Origin: Rhyacophila brunnea
Taxonomy: Eukaryota > Arthropoda > Insecta > Trichoptera > Rhyacophilidae
Reading direction: 5' to 3'
Assembly: GCA_022495005.1 (NCBI GenBank)
Contig: JAGYXB010000509.1
Coordinates: 310,001 to 374,000, forward strand
DNA length: 64,000 nt
The translations under genes and the position numbers were made by a program. The stretch's first letter is position 1. Each line of letters begins with the position of its first letter. The notes under the pieces are model-generated. The model had not been told where the DNA came from. It saw only the letters and a program-made list of their open reading frames with translations, and searched no databases. This document shows positions 12,615-24,214 of the stretch, in pieces.

Positions 12615-14960
12615 ACTAATAATAAGGAATATTGGTTGTTAGGTATGTAGGTATATATTTGAGATTTTTCAAAATTGTATTTTTTCAATAATCTCACATT
12701 CGTATACCCATATGTTTATTCAATTTTGAAAAAAAATCATTATTCATGAGTACAAGAATGTCAATAATAAATATTTGGGTGAAATATGACGTATGTTACA
12801 ATTAAGTTAGTAGATCATTTACCTTAATTGTTTAAAAAGCAGATTGGGTCGAGATCAGTGAAATTTTAAGTGCCTTTGTTAAAAGTAAAACATAGTATGA
12901 TATATAATGCACGAGAATCATAGACAAATCGATAGCTAAGAGGTGAAAGCATTCATCCGGAAAGTGAAACCACTCGGCTCAAGATTTTTTCTAGAATTAA
13001 CCTTATAATATTATGCATGTTTCTGAGGTTTTTCAAAATGTTTTTTTTTAGTAATAATGGTAATATTTGAGAACATTGGGATGGGGTATGTATTTATTGC
13101 ATTTTATAGTCTTTAAATTGAAGTAAGCTTCAAAGCCTTGGTCCATGGAAACTCGCTTTCCCATTTATATAATATCATTAAAGCTATACTTCAGCTGGGG
13201 TACGGTCTCAAACGATCGTGACTACGCGACGCAAAGATTGTGCAAATGACGCTTGCAGAACAAAACATAATTTGTCATAAAAAGTCAACATGCGTCCATT
13301 TAATGTTATATTTATTGTTCTATTACTACTAATAATAATATATTCATTGTCATGTTTTCTTTTTCAAGTAAATAGCTAACGTTTTTTAGTCATCTTTACA
13401 CGATTTAAGAATTAATTCCCCCGTCACCATCATAAAACAAATTGACGTGTTCAGTCTCAACTCAAGCTCAACTTTCACTCTCCGATTGTCAGGCAGTCCG
13501 AAATTTCGTCGCACCTATAGTTGAAAATTATTTGCCGTTTCACTGAAGAACCGTCTTAATCTGTTTTGTGTAATGAACTTTTGCATTATAGTAGTATATT
13601 TCCGGTTGACCGGTAAACCGAGATTTGAATTGGTTTACTATATAATTTAAAATGCCTCATTGAGTATCAAGACCTTTAAAATGTTGCCAGCACGAACATC
13701 ATTAAAATTTTACATCTACGAACAGTGTTTCCATTCCACGCTTTAATAGAATTCATTGCCGAAAACACAGAAGTGAATAAATTATTGCCACGGCGACATA
13801 TTTCTTAATAAGTCTACGACTGCGGATGACTTTTATTTAATTTGGGAGTGTCTTGATATTAAACTTTTGTACGCAGGCAGGTGGGGTACCTGTGCGTACG
13901 GAACTTTTGTGATGACGTCATTAAATATGCGAAGGCCGTAAACTTAAATGTGGCTCCATAAAGTAAAAGTTCTTTTACAGCGGTAGAATTTACTTTGAAT
14001 ATTATAGCACAAAGTTTATAATTTGTATTTCTTACTTTCTTCGGGGTGCGCCTCTATATTGCGTCACTCGCTGTGTATTTTTTTCTCTCCTGTCTTCCAA
14101 ATTAATACTGTCGCACGAAGAAAAGAAAACATCAAATAAAATGTAATTACAAATATTTCAGGGGAATTTTTTTATTACAAACGTTATAATGCCAACTTGG
14201 TTTGATAACTGAAAAAAGAGGTGTAAACAGGTCAGTAGATAAAATAGTATGACAAAAAAACAATATTTCTAAGCTAGATAACATTTGAAAAATTAGGAAC
14301 ACCATACTAAAACACATGTAGTCTGATCTTTCGGTTTTTATAGTATAGTAAAATGGATACTAAAAGTAAACTATTTTAGTCAGTAGAGCATGGATTCCTA
14401 ACCTTTTTTGAGTCGCTACTCTTTTTATAGTAGTCAAGTAATCAACGTCCCTCCCATATAAAAGGTATGTTTATATTTCTATGTGAGAGGTAAACTACTC
14501 CACATTGATAAATTTACAGGTTAGGTGAGACAAATTAGTGATTTTTGCGCATTAAATATCTGGTATTTTTAGTGATAAAATTACTTTCTTCATTGTGTGT
14601 ATAATCCAGTTTAAAAATAGGTATTTTTACCGATTTTTATTTTAAAGTGTTTCATATAATTTAAAACACGTTTAGCGGTGATAAGTGGCCCTTTTTTGGA
14701 TACATTAGTTAGACAGTGTTTTTATCCATTTTACGGTTGAAATTTATGTTTTACAATATTTGATGTTCACTCATTCAAACATAGTTGCGGCACCCAATTT
14801 TTGGCGCTTATGAGGTATATATTTTTTTGACACTCTGTATATTTATAACAATCACTATTTTAAAGAAAAATCGTTACGAAAAATTGATCGACACTATAAG
14901 CATAGATATCGGTTGCGTAGACCATACGCTGTGGCCATCGGAAATTGGTAGATTGGCGCA
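12615..14960. other. No gene seen; motif-rich block 13540-13960
   Basis: No supported ORF. Between 13540 and 13960 the sequence is richer in G+C and motif-dense: a CAGGTGGGGTACCTG near-palindrome at about 13880 and a perfect TGACGTCA (CRE) near 13913. This may be a regulatory block. Near 14388 the string GGATTCCTAACCTTTTTTGA resembles the start of a common hAT TIR, but no matching far end was found. Confidence 0.35.
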
Positions 14961-14962
14961 TC

Positions 14963-15305
14963 TATAGACCAACTTCTATATCCAGTATTCTACGTCACAG
15001 CATAGCATGCGCTAACACTGTTCCATCACGTGCTTTTTGCGTGTTGATTTATAGTGTATACTAAATCTCTGTCACTAATAAAAGATGTTAAAATCATTCT
15101 TTTCTGTTTCACATTCTTATAATACTTCTACATTCAAAATAATGCTCTTCATTTGCGACTGCAGAGATTTAGGCAGTTTAATGTTAATAACACTCACGCG
15201 ATATTGAACACACACTGAATTATAGGCGCAAGCAAAGTAAACGCGAGGGAAGGTTTTGTTCCAGAAACCGTGGTGACGTAGAAAACTTGAAATAGAGGTC
15301 GCATT
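14963..15305. mobile_element. MITE with ~35-bp imperfect TIRs
   Basis: The left end (14966-15001) reads ACCAACTTCTATATCCAG followed by TTCTACGTCAC. The right end (15270-15305) is its inverted, imperfect partner, GTGACGTAGAA followed by AATAGAGGT. The ~340-bp body is non-coding. Target duplication is unclear, so the superfamily is left open. Confidence 0.5.
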
Positions 15306-15309
15306 GTAG

Positions 15310-17880
15310 TGCTTATCTCCCTACACCACCCCGCATGACTCCCTTCATCTACTCATGCGCACGTTATACAAAAATAGTTTGTGACATTATTGTCTTTCGA
15401 TAGGCACATGGTTTGTTACGATGTTTTAATTAACTTCTGAATTATATTTAGCTGTTTTGAATTTTTTATAGTTTAGCGAAGCATATGAAACCGATTTTAA
15501 AGGCTTTTTCTACGTCAATATTCTTTAAGGACTAAATGAATAACAAATGTAAAAGAATATGAACATAGACGAACGAATAGACTTTGCAACCCTAAAACTT
15601 TTAACCCGCATTTATTTTACTTGAACACCTTGTATACATACAGATACTATATTATTGATTACATCGCTGAGTGTATGCGATAGTTTTCTGGACGTAAAAC
15701 TCCCAAAGCAATAGAATATTGATTGAATCGACTTTATGAGATCCGTTACTTACTTTTTATTCATTGAGATTCAGAAAAAATACTCACTTTATTAACAATT
15801 CAACTGCCGCTGATCTATTTTACACTGCGCATCTTCGAAGAATATTTATTTATAGACATTTCAATACTTAAGTATGAGAAAAACACAATAATTGATGAAT
15901 TCGTACATTTCATATGATCTGAGGTGGGTTTACTGAAACTTATTTTACCCTATGAATTGCAGAATACTTTGAAGTGTATTTTTAGATTGAATCGAGTATA
16001 ATTGCAAGCATACTTTTTTATTTACGTATTTATTTGTACTTTACTGTATGTATGTACTGTATTTTTAATAAATAAAATGATGAAATATGAATTCAGTAGG
16101 TACCTATTCAATAAAAAAACTTATTAAAAAATGAATCATTGGTACGGAATAATCTTGGTAAAATATGCAATAATAATTGTGACCTGAATGCGCTTTTCGA
16201 ATTAAGCTCAATTGAATTTTACATTAAATAATTCAGCCAAATTTAAAAAAAATTCTAAAATAGAACTGATTCTCATATATTCGGCAAAACATCCAAAATC
16301 GATAAAATTAAAAGATTACATAAATATTTTGATTTTAATAAATGATTATGGCATGATTAAACGGGTTTTCTTATTAACTGCGACGAAACGAGACATATTC
16401 GGAGGTGCATCTAGCGAGAGAAAGCGAGACAATAAATTCGTAACAATACTCATATTAATCCTTTCTAATTATTGCGCAAGAAAAAATAGCATACGCGCAA
16501 ATTCTTAGTTAAATTGTTTCACTATAGTTGCCAGTCTACATTATAATAGTAAGAAATATATGTATTTATAATTAGGTTGTATGTAGGAACTATGGGATTC
16601 ATGAATACTTTTATTTAACAACTTTATATTTATGTAAAAGTATTTAAAAGGTAAGGATTAATTAATTCAAAGCCTATTAAATAATTACATATTACTGAAT
16701 CGAAAAAAAAGTAAAAACAGAATTAAAATATTGATAGAATGTATTTGAGGCAAAAAGAGACTTTTTCTTACCAATTTAAATAAAACAGAGTATGTGATAC
16801 ATAATATTATACATACTTAATAATAATAATGAGGACCGATTTTATTTGGTTCAATGGGACATTGTCCACTGATATCAAAGCCGTTAATACGGACAAAATC
16901 AGTTCTAAGTATTTTAAACCATGTGAAATAAAATAAGTATTGCACAGTGTTTTTTACTTTAATTAGAACAATGTATTTCTCTCTTACTAACTCCGTACAA
17001 CTCAATGGCACCATCTTATTTTTTATTGGTTTCCCCGAGTTGATATAATATGTTGTTCATTTAATAACATTATCAACTACATTCAGGCAACTGCCTTATG
17101 TTTTCTTTTGAGAAAGAAAATGACTTCAATAGTAAATAATTCAACAACTAAAATGCAAATTCATAATATATTCTTAAGTTGATATCGATTGAACTACCAC
17201 AGCGTCACGTTTTCGTGTCCATTATCAAGTTTAAAACATAGACCTTTATATATTTTAAGATGGCGGACAGTAACGTGAAGTCGGAACATTTTTCTCATAT
17301 CATATTCCGTCCGTAAGCGTTTTATGGATACAATAATAGCCAGCCACTTTATAATGCATTGAATTTGTGTCGTGTGGCGACGGCGGGTCACGAATATCAA
17401 ATAAACATCTCCATTTTCTCTACCCTTTGCTTTAAACATGTTTTAGTGTTGGCCGGCCACTATTAAGAAGATACTATATAGCTTAATATATATGGCTTAC
17501 TCTTCAAGTATTAAGCTTAGTTACGAAGTTAGTTTAAACCGAAGTAATACAGTAATACCTCTGTAAGAGTTATTGTACTATAAACTGATATGTACACCAT
17601 GAGTTTCTGTGATAAAATAGCACGTTCAGAATGTGACAAACAGGCGACATTTAGTTTTAACTAGATATTAAAAAAAACCTTATCTACAGATATGGAGCAC
17701 AAATGTATGAAATTGAAGCAACATAATAACTCTGATCTACTGATTGAGTTAGCTATAAGTGACTACATTGTAGGTTTGTTTGAAAGTAACTTCATACTTC
17801 TACTATATCATTCTGCTATAATATCAGATTCATCCAATTAGTTAATTACATATTATATTATGATTCTGTAGGGTCTCGTA
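15310..17880. other. Presumed intron or intergenic DNA; no gene established
   Basis: This lies 3' of the first-exon candidate at 17897-18244 on the minus strand, so it may be its intron. No downstream exon with a matching phase was recognised. Minus-strand ORFs at 16817-17014 and 17194-17439 have stretches that look mildly coding, but neither begins with a convincing acceptor in the needed phase. On plus, ATGGCGGACAG at about 17260 opens an 18-codon frame near a GTAAGC donor-like site. That is too little to call. Confidence 0.3.
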
Positions 17881-17896
17881 TCTTTGCTGAACTTAC

Positions 17897-18244
17897 CGGT
17901 AGAAGGTAGGAACAGTTGTATCGTATCCCCTCAGAATCTTGTTGAACTTGCTGGTCAGAAGGTTGCGTAGTTTTCTAAGTCGGACGTCACCAATGTGGGG
18001 TTTGATGTGGGTCACCACTGTGGTCATCGACGTCTTCGACGTATCGTATGTCATGGTGTTGAGGATTATGATGAGAAGCCGATGATGGATGCATGAGCGA
18101 TTATTTGCGTTGTAAACAGTCGGTACAATAGTATGTTACAATACTTATGATAATGTTTCGAGGTCCAAGTCTCGGTTCAATGAGATGTTGTGCGGGACGA
18201 TACGGAGATTGAGATAGTAACAGACTGGAAACGTATATTCGACT
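17897..18244 (-). CDS. Candidate first exon (5' leader plus 52 codons) of an unidentified host gene
   Basis: Transcription would start at 18244 under the promoter annotated at 18241-18278. The leader runs to the ATG at 18054-18052, which has a good context (ACC before ATG). From there 52 codons stay open and end in CG followed by a strong donor GTAAGT (17896-17891), so the exon would end in phase 2. The residues begin MTYDTSKTSMTTVVTHIK and end LRGYDTTVPTFY. The piece is basic and leucine-rich in the middle (DVRLRKLRNLL). The spacing LL..F..IL.GYD...P loosely recalls the start of the ligand-binding domain in Cys-loop receptor subunits, but this is weak and no signal peptide is present. An earlier ATG at about 18087, in poor context, opens a 34-codon overlapping upstream ORF. 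The next exon was not found. Confidence 0.4.
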
Positions 18245-18278
18245 GACATATCCGATGAATTATTATTCGCTATTTATA
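18241..18278 (-). promoter_or_regulatory. TATA box plus initiator
   Basis: On the minus strand TATAAATA occupies 18278-18271, and TGTCAGTC, which matches the arthropod initiator TCAGT, spans 18248-18241 with its A at 18244. The T of TATA lies 34 bases upstream of that A, slightly longer than the usual 30-31. No downstream promoter element was seen at +28. The same-strand leader, ATG and splice donor that follow make a chance match less likely. Confidence 0.4.
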
Positions 18279-18284
18279 CAATCA

Positions 18285-20085
18285 AAATAATATTGTTTGT
18301 ATTGAAATAATCGAGTCAGCTATTATCTGGCGTTTGCGTCAATGGATGACTGACTAAGTGAAAAATGGATATGCAGAATTTATTATTGAGGTCAGCTCCT
18401 TACCGATTTTGCTATAATTTGACAATATGGAAAATAGATATTTAATTTGTAATTCTATACATCTCTATAATTCTATGTGACAGTTCAATAATCATCTATT
18501 AAGTATGTCATATTTTATGTTATTCATTGTATATTTGCTATATTATGAAAAAGTGTCTTAAATCTCTGCGATTTTTTTCTTTTAAGTGAAGTTGTCCATT
18601 GAAAAGACTGTGAAGTTGCAATTTTGATAGCCAACTCTCGGTAGAAGACGGCATTGAAAGAGGAAAATAAGTTTTTATTAACTTGGGAAGTCAACCGTCG
18701 GTTTATTGCGCCATCCTATGGTTATTACTCGTTTGTTCTCTGAGTTCTCTTACCCAGTCTCTTTGCTTTCTTTTCCTTTATTCTTTTTCTTCGTTCACAG
18801 TTCATGCATGGTGAATCAACTGACTGACAACTCTTGTGGGAATTAAGATATTGCGATGTATTAAAATAAATTGTATGCTTTCACGCGGCAAACCTTCAAA
18901 CAAAATACATGTAATATTTATAGACGTGAGACGAGTTTGTAAGTGGTACTGTCAAGTAAGAAAATTTGCAAAAAGTGATTTGAACGTTGATTTAGAATCG
19001 TCTATTGGGCAATATTTACAAATACAAGTGGTATGGTAAATTTTATACATAATACTGGTACATATTTTATGGGATAATAATGTTGTCTCTATGACGAAAA
19101 TGAATAACACTGGTATTCATATTTTACAATAAAAGAAAAAACAGTAGGTGTAAAAATAATGTTGTAGTTTGCCCCTATAAAATAAACATCATTAATTCAC
19201 ATCTATGTTGGAATTTAGTTAACGTTAGAAAGTTGTTTATTGAGTATTCACGATTTAAAAAAAATAGACATGCAATACTTTTTATGTGAAGAACACCAGC
19301 CCTGCTCATAATTAAATTAATGATCTATTATTAGGTATGAAGATTTATGTACGGTTATCGAGTGTATTATTATTGATAAGATAGGGGTTTTTTACAAACA
19401 CTTCAATTATTCATAATTTGTTTGTTTTATATTTTTTTATTGTGATCTTTGACTTAATACGTAATAGGTAGGGTAGGTGATACAGTTTTTACCTTCTTTA
19501 TTGTATTGATTGATTGTTATATAAGTTAGAGTTAATTGTATTCGTTGTCAATGTGTATTTGCCTTTTGGTGAGTATACATAGTGCCTGAAGATGCCGAAA
19601 GGTGAAACCCGAGTCGCAAAAATGACTCAAATGGAATAGTACAAAACTTAAATCCATTAGAATTTAGATTCAAATTTCATCAAGTACCTTCAGTCGATAG
19701 TATTAATATTAGAAATATAATCATGTTGTATGTAAAATTAAGGGTAATTTATCTCCTTATCAAATAGTATAGAGTTAAGGTAATCTATTTTAGAGAACAT
19801 TATTAAGCCGTAAGCCAATCTCAATTTATATTATACTCTTTGATGGAATTTGATAAAAATAATCGAAAGCTTTAAAAATGTGTAATTTTGCATGAAAATC
19901 TTTTAAATCTATTAAAATAATTTTATGCATTGTATATGTGTTACGCAAAATAAATGGGGTAAGTGCAAATGTTCTTAGATCCGGTCTATTTTTACCCTTG
20001 TAATAATATATTATATGATGACGTGTAAGTTAGGTAGTAGCTTAAGAGTACCTAATAAAACCCTTTCATTTTTTTAGTTACGAAC
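18285..20085. other. Upstream of the candidate promoter; no gene seen
   Basis: This lies 5' of the minus-strand promoter at 18241-18278. It is A+T-rich with short chance ORFs only (67 codons at 18836-19039). Possible control sequences cannot be told apart from background. Confidence 0.4.
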
Positions 20086-20088
20086 TAT

Positions 20089-20300
20089 TTAACGCCGTCG
20101 CCTAACCGTGTTATAGGACCATGTCGTACTATTGATATACGTGTGTAACGTAGTGGAAGGGTAAGTAGAAGTTAGCCCCTTTGCGCTCCCCGTCGAGACT
20201 ATTAGGGAGCGTCGCGGCGCCGGAATTAGCAGCGTCGCACGCGTCATGCTAATTTTGATTAATGTTTAATGAGTGATAACGTTTGCCCCGACTCTGTAAG
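20089..20300. promoter_or_regulatory. CpG-rich island with homeodomain-like sites and a small minus ORF
   Basis: A sharp G+C- and CpG-rich patch (GAGCGTCGCGGCGCCGG, GCGTCGCACGCGTCATG) abuts an A+T segment with clustered homeodomain-type cores (GCTAATTTTGATTAATG, TTTAATGAG). On minus, ATG at 20247-20245 opens 52 codons to a TAA at 20091-20089, arginine-rich at the end and unrecognised. A TTACAG acceptor-like site lies just upstream on minus. It could be an exon or a conserved enhancer; composition alone does not decide. Confidence 0.3.
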
Positions 20301-21004
20301 GATATTGCCGTAGTTTTTTTTACATTCTTTAGACTCTAAAGTTTAGTTTGAGTGGAAGAAAAATAAACTCACTACGTAGAAATAAGATTAGCTGATTTTT
20401 TAATTTAATTAATTTTGTATGCCTGAAGACGTTCAATTATTTTAGCCATGTTAACTTCACTTAAAATCTGTATTAAATAAACTATGTTTTATTGGAATGA
20501 ATAGACAACGTTTAAGAATATAACACCCTTTATTGAATATACATATTTTTATTGGTACATCTATTAGAAAAATAGTGCACCGAATGGAATTTGAACCCAT
20601 AACCATGAAATTTCGGGTGAAGTGTTTTTATCAAGGTGATATTGAGGATGAAAATGGAATTTATCTATTTATTTTTTACGGTTAAAAAATAAACTCTATC
20701 TATTATATATTTGTGTATATAAAGGTGTATATTTTTTTTATACTATCGCATCCTCTTTAATATTGAAAATGTATATAAAACGTATTTTCTGTATACCCAT
20801 ATAATTAATAAGCGTGCACAATACTGGTACTACAAGGTGGTATTCCTAATTTTTTTTTTTCAATAAAAATAGATAAAAGTTAAGAATGCGATATTCTTTA
20901 TTGAAGTTAATTTGTAAAATGTCGTCAATATAAACGGAATTTTAAATAATTCGTCAGACGTATAAATGTTGGAGGGTAGGTTGATTAGAAATTTAAAAGA
21001 AAAA

Positions 21005-21082
21005 AATATAAATCAGTTCACTGATTTATATTACTGACTTATATACTGACGAATAGGACTTAAAACTATTAAGTCCTATTCG
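21005..21082. other. Two adjacent perfect hairpins
   Basis: The first is AATATAAATCAGT, a 2-base loop, then its exact complement (21005-21032). The second is CGAATAGGACTTA, a 7-base loop, then its exact complement (21050-21082). Both stems are 13 bp and flawless. They may be remnants of a small foldback insertion. No terminator role is expected in nuclear DNA. Confidence 0.6.
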
Positions 21083-21089
21083 GTAGAGA

Positions 21090-22195
21090 CAATTTTATTA
21101 CATTTTTTTTATATATATGTTCCCGAGTTCTGAGATTACTACAAATCACGAAGGTATTTCTATTTTCCAGTTCGTCAAATGTATGATAAGTAAAAGCTCT
21201 TTCAGTGGTGCTGTATGTCTTTCACTAATAAATTAATACCGTTGAGAATTTCCTTTGCTATTCAAATATTAACGTTTCAATTTCGCTGCATTTTCATTAA
21301 ACAGATCTTTTTTATATTTATGATGACTTTCCATCCAAGAATAACACGAATATATATCACAAAAGCAAGAGACAACGTTTCAATTAATTATTCGAATAGT
21401 TCGTAGCGAAGGCGCTTTTCTTAGTCCATTTATTTATGTGAAGCTTTGCCCGAATTTACGCACCGGTTAATCTCAAATAAGTTAGATGCAGGGTTAGTAA
21501 TACGGAATAACCGGTAATGAAAGTACAAAACAATTATTTCGGTCTTGGTTGTTCCCTCATGCTGTGCATAGTGACCTGTAATATGAGATAAAATGGAGGA
21601 TATAGTAGAGTATAATAGAGGAGAGAGATATGTGTGAATAAAAGAGAGAAATTGGAGAAATTGAAAGTTAAGAGTAGAGCATGATTAAGAGGTAAGCGCA
21701 AAGAGTAAAATAGGATAATTAACTTATTCAGGGCATGTGATCGCGCTGACAAATGTATGTGACTATCAGTGAACTAGTATCTATAGAATATAATGAAAAA
21801 AGGAATTTAAGTAGATTAAGAAAACTATGTATAAACAAGAATTGTAAGTGTATAATAAAATTGATTGATAATTAGGGCGCCAAGTGCTTTCTACGTGTGT
21901 ACATAACAAAATACCATATAAATAAAGAAAACACTATATTTTAGAGGCAACAATTGTTTATTAAGCTAGAAAACATTGAATTTATTTGAACAAGTAATAA
22001 TAAAGAGACATGAAATAAAGGAGACTCGTGATCTTTTCTATGCGAAAACATATAATTTTACTAAAACATTATGATACAAAAATAGGGGTTCTCATCTGCT
22101 GGACGCTGGTTCATTTGAAGTTGAAGATACTGATTTTACAATGTTAAAGAAAGTTTAAATGAAGTGAAAGAAATACTGATATTTAATGTGACCGG
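21090..22195. other. No gene seen; purine-rich tract
   Basis: Positions 21590-21720 are strongly purine-rich on plus (repeated GAGAGA, AGAGTA), which yields a spurious low-complexity minus ORF. Nothing else was recognised. Confidence 0.4.
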
Positions 22196-22199
22196 CGTT

Positions 22200-22730
22200 C
22201 GTACCGGCCGTCAACAAAGTAAGTTAACTTGAGAGCTCCATCCAGTTGAGACGTCAGGGTAAAAGTGATAGAAATTGATCGAGATCTATCCCTCATTGCC
22301 GCCAAAGTAAAAGAGTGGGATCAGCTCCGGCCGCATGGTGGGGGTTGGTGTGAAAGACAACCAATCTTGCGTCTTCTTCTCTTGGTCAGCATTTACCTAC
22401 TTTGAATTTAGGTATAGGTAGGTATCCACAACGTGACAGACCATCTTTGAATTTTGAAATTTTCTGAACAAACAAGACCTTCCATCCCTCTCGATCTTCT
22501 GCTTCTCCCAGGGCGGAGTGAATAATACCCCCCAGTCAGTTATCTTTTGGTCCAACTCCAACGCTCCGATTTCGGCACATTATTTTTGTTGTAGTACCAG
22601 TTAGTGTCTCAACATGGCTTGTCTTTTTCTCAAACGATCCGGATATCCTGAAGGCATGTAAATTATTATCCACATGGGGTATATGGTGGAGATACGGAGT
22701 GTTGTTATGTATGACCTGGGAAGACATGCA
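22200..22730 (-). pseudogene. Possible decayed retroelement coding remnant
   Basis: The minus strand keeps two nearby open pieces. One is 63 codons (22536-22727). The other follows from about 22520 and reads ALGEAEDREGWKVLF, which resembles the EAEDR..W region seen near the ends of LINE ORF2 proteins. After it come frame breaks and a stretch reading HHAAGADP. Base composition is richer in G+C than the flanks. The family assignment is tentative; another repeat-derived coding fragment is possible. Confidence 0.3.
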
Positions 22731-22734
22731 TTAT

Positions 22735-23980
22735 CAAAGTAATCGTGTGTTGTTCATATACTCAAGCGCATATTCCACGCGACAATTTCCTGAGCGGCGC
22801 GACCACTCAACTAAAATACAATTCAATCTAATACGGTAGAGCCCACTAAACGTAACAGAGTAGAAGATAAGCGCGAGTCACCCAGTTTACTCCGTTAGAG
22901 GGTCCATTAAGATAAAACCGGTTAGTATAAGTGTTAAAAATTTAATTATGGAAATAGTACAAAAAATAAAATGATAACTAATATATTGAATTTTTCGGCA
23001 ATTCGGAATTTTCTGGCAATATAAATATGACTAAGAAGACATTTGTTGCTTTTATTTTCCATAATACAATCAATATTGTGTATCTTGACACAATTATAAA
23101 TATATATATCTCACACACATACATATTAAAAAAAGATTAATTTGGTATCAGTCATATCAAAAGAAGTATTATTAAAGTATAAGCCATTAATTTTATTAAT
23201 AAAAAAATTACCTTTTGATAAGAGTCTGGCGGTTTACCGGTAAATAAAAAAAACCGGTAATACACGCCCTGCGAAGAAAAGCTTGAATAAAATATACTGC
23301 TCGGCGAAGTGTAATCAATGTTCAGAGGAAAGTTGGTTTGTTACTCATAAAAAAGGCATTCATAAACTTTTTTATTTCGTATTTTTATAGACTTCAATAA
23401 AATACTAATTATTTATTAAACAATATAAGAATATTATTTCTTATAAAGTTTTTGTTACTTAGTAGTTACGGAAGGAAGCTTTAAATATAATTAATTGTTT
23501 TTATTTCTCTTCTTTTTTCGTAATGAAAGTATTATGCAAGAGACTGACTGACAATAACAAGTCAATATAATCACAGATGACGTATTATGACTATATACTA
23601 TAAATTCAATTACATTAATTAAAGTAGTTAATCGTAAACTTATTTAAAAAGTTAGCACTTAACGAAGGTTATCCACACGTAATGCACATGCACACTAAGC
23701 GTACGGAAGTGGAAGTTTGCAGTGCGGAAGGTGCAGAGTGAATATTGTGTTCACTTTTTTAACATGCACGCCGCACGCCCCGCTCCGCAAAACGCTGCCA
23801 CCGAGGACTTACATTAATAGTAAAGTTTCTTTTCTTTTAGGTGTTTATGCGTCCATATCGTCAATTGAGTTGCTTAAGAGCAAAAGGGGTTATCTTCATA
23901 ACAATAATATTACGTCCTACACACTGAGATATATTGATAAAAAAATACACAGTTTTGAGGGAGGGTTAGATATACTACAA
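22735..23980. other. No gene seen; transposon-end-like patches
   Basis: 23225-23270 contains TTTACCGGTAAA and ACCGGTAATACACGCCCTG, which resembles a hAT right end, but no left end was found. 23690-23810 is G+C-rich and ends with AAAACGCTGCCACCGAGGAC. This is related to the inner palindrome arm at 39080-39115 (CGCTGGCACTGAGG). No gene is supported. Confidence 0.35.
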
Positions 23981-23983
23981 TTA

Positions 23984-24210
23984 CAGGGCTTGAAATGGAC
24001 CGGAGCGCCGTTCCGGTTCATAAAATCTCGAAAATTATCGCTCCGTCTCGTGAAAAAATAATTTGACCGTCTGAGCTAGACAGGCCATGTAACAAAAAAT
24101 CTAACACACTTTTTTGGAAAATACACATAAAATTAGATAACTACCTATGTTAATATTTTCGTAAAATTATCGAGCGCTCCGGTTCGTAAAATTTTCCATT
24201 TCGAGCGCTG
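23984..24210. mobile_element. Short hAT-like MITE (227 bp)
   Basis: The left end is CAGGGCTTGAAATGG, and the right end is the complement of CAGCGCTCGAAATGG. Inside each end CCGGAGCG and AACCGGAGCG repeat in inverted orientation. Flanking octamers TACAATTA and TTGTATTA agree at 5 of 8 positions, consistent with a worn 8-bp target duplication. There is no coding region. Confidence 0.6.
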
Positions 24211-24214
24211 TTGT

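Noticed and set aside
16212..16508. 98-codon plus ORF
   Set aside because: K/N/I-rich composition expected from A+T-rich DNA, no motif, and no G+C rise over the frame.
16817..17014. Exon 2 for the 17897-18244 gene
   Set aside because: A locally coding-looking stretch (GFDISGQCPIEPNKIG), but no acceptor giving the required phase was found and the frame ends in a tyrosine run from an (AAT)n repeat.
21534..21752. 72-codon minus ORF
   Set aside because: Leucine/serine-rich translation of a purine-rich tract; low complexity.
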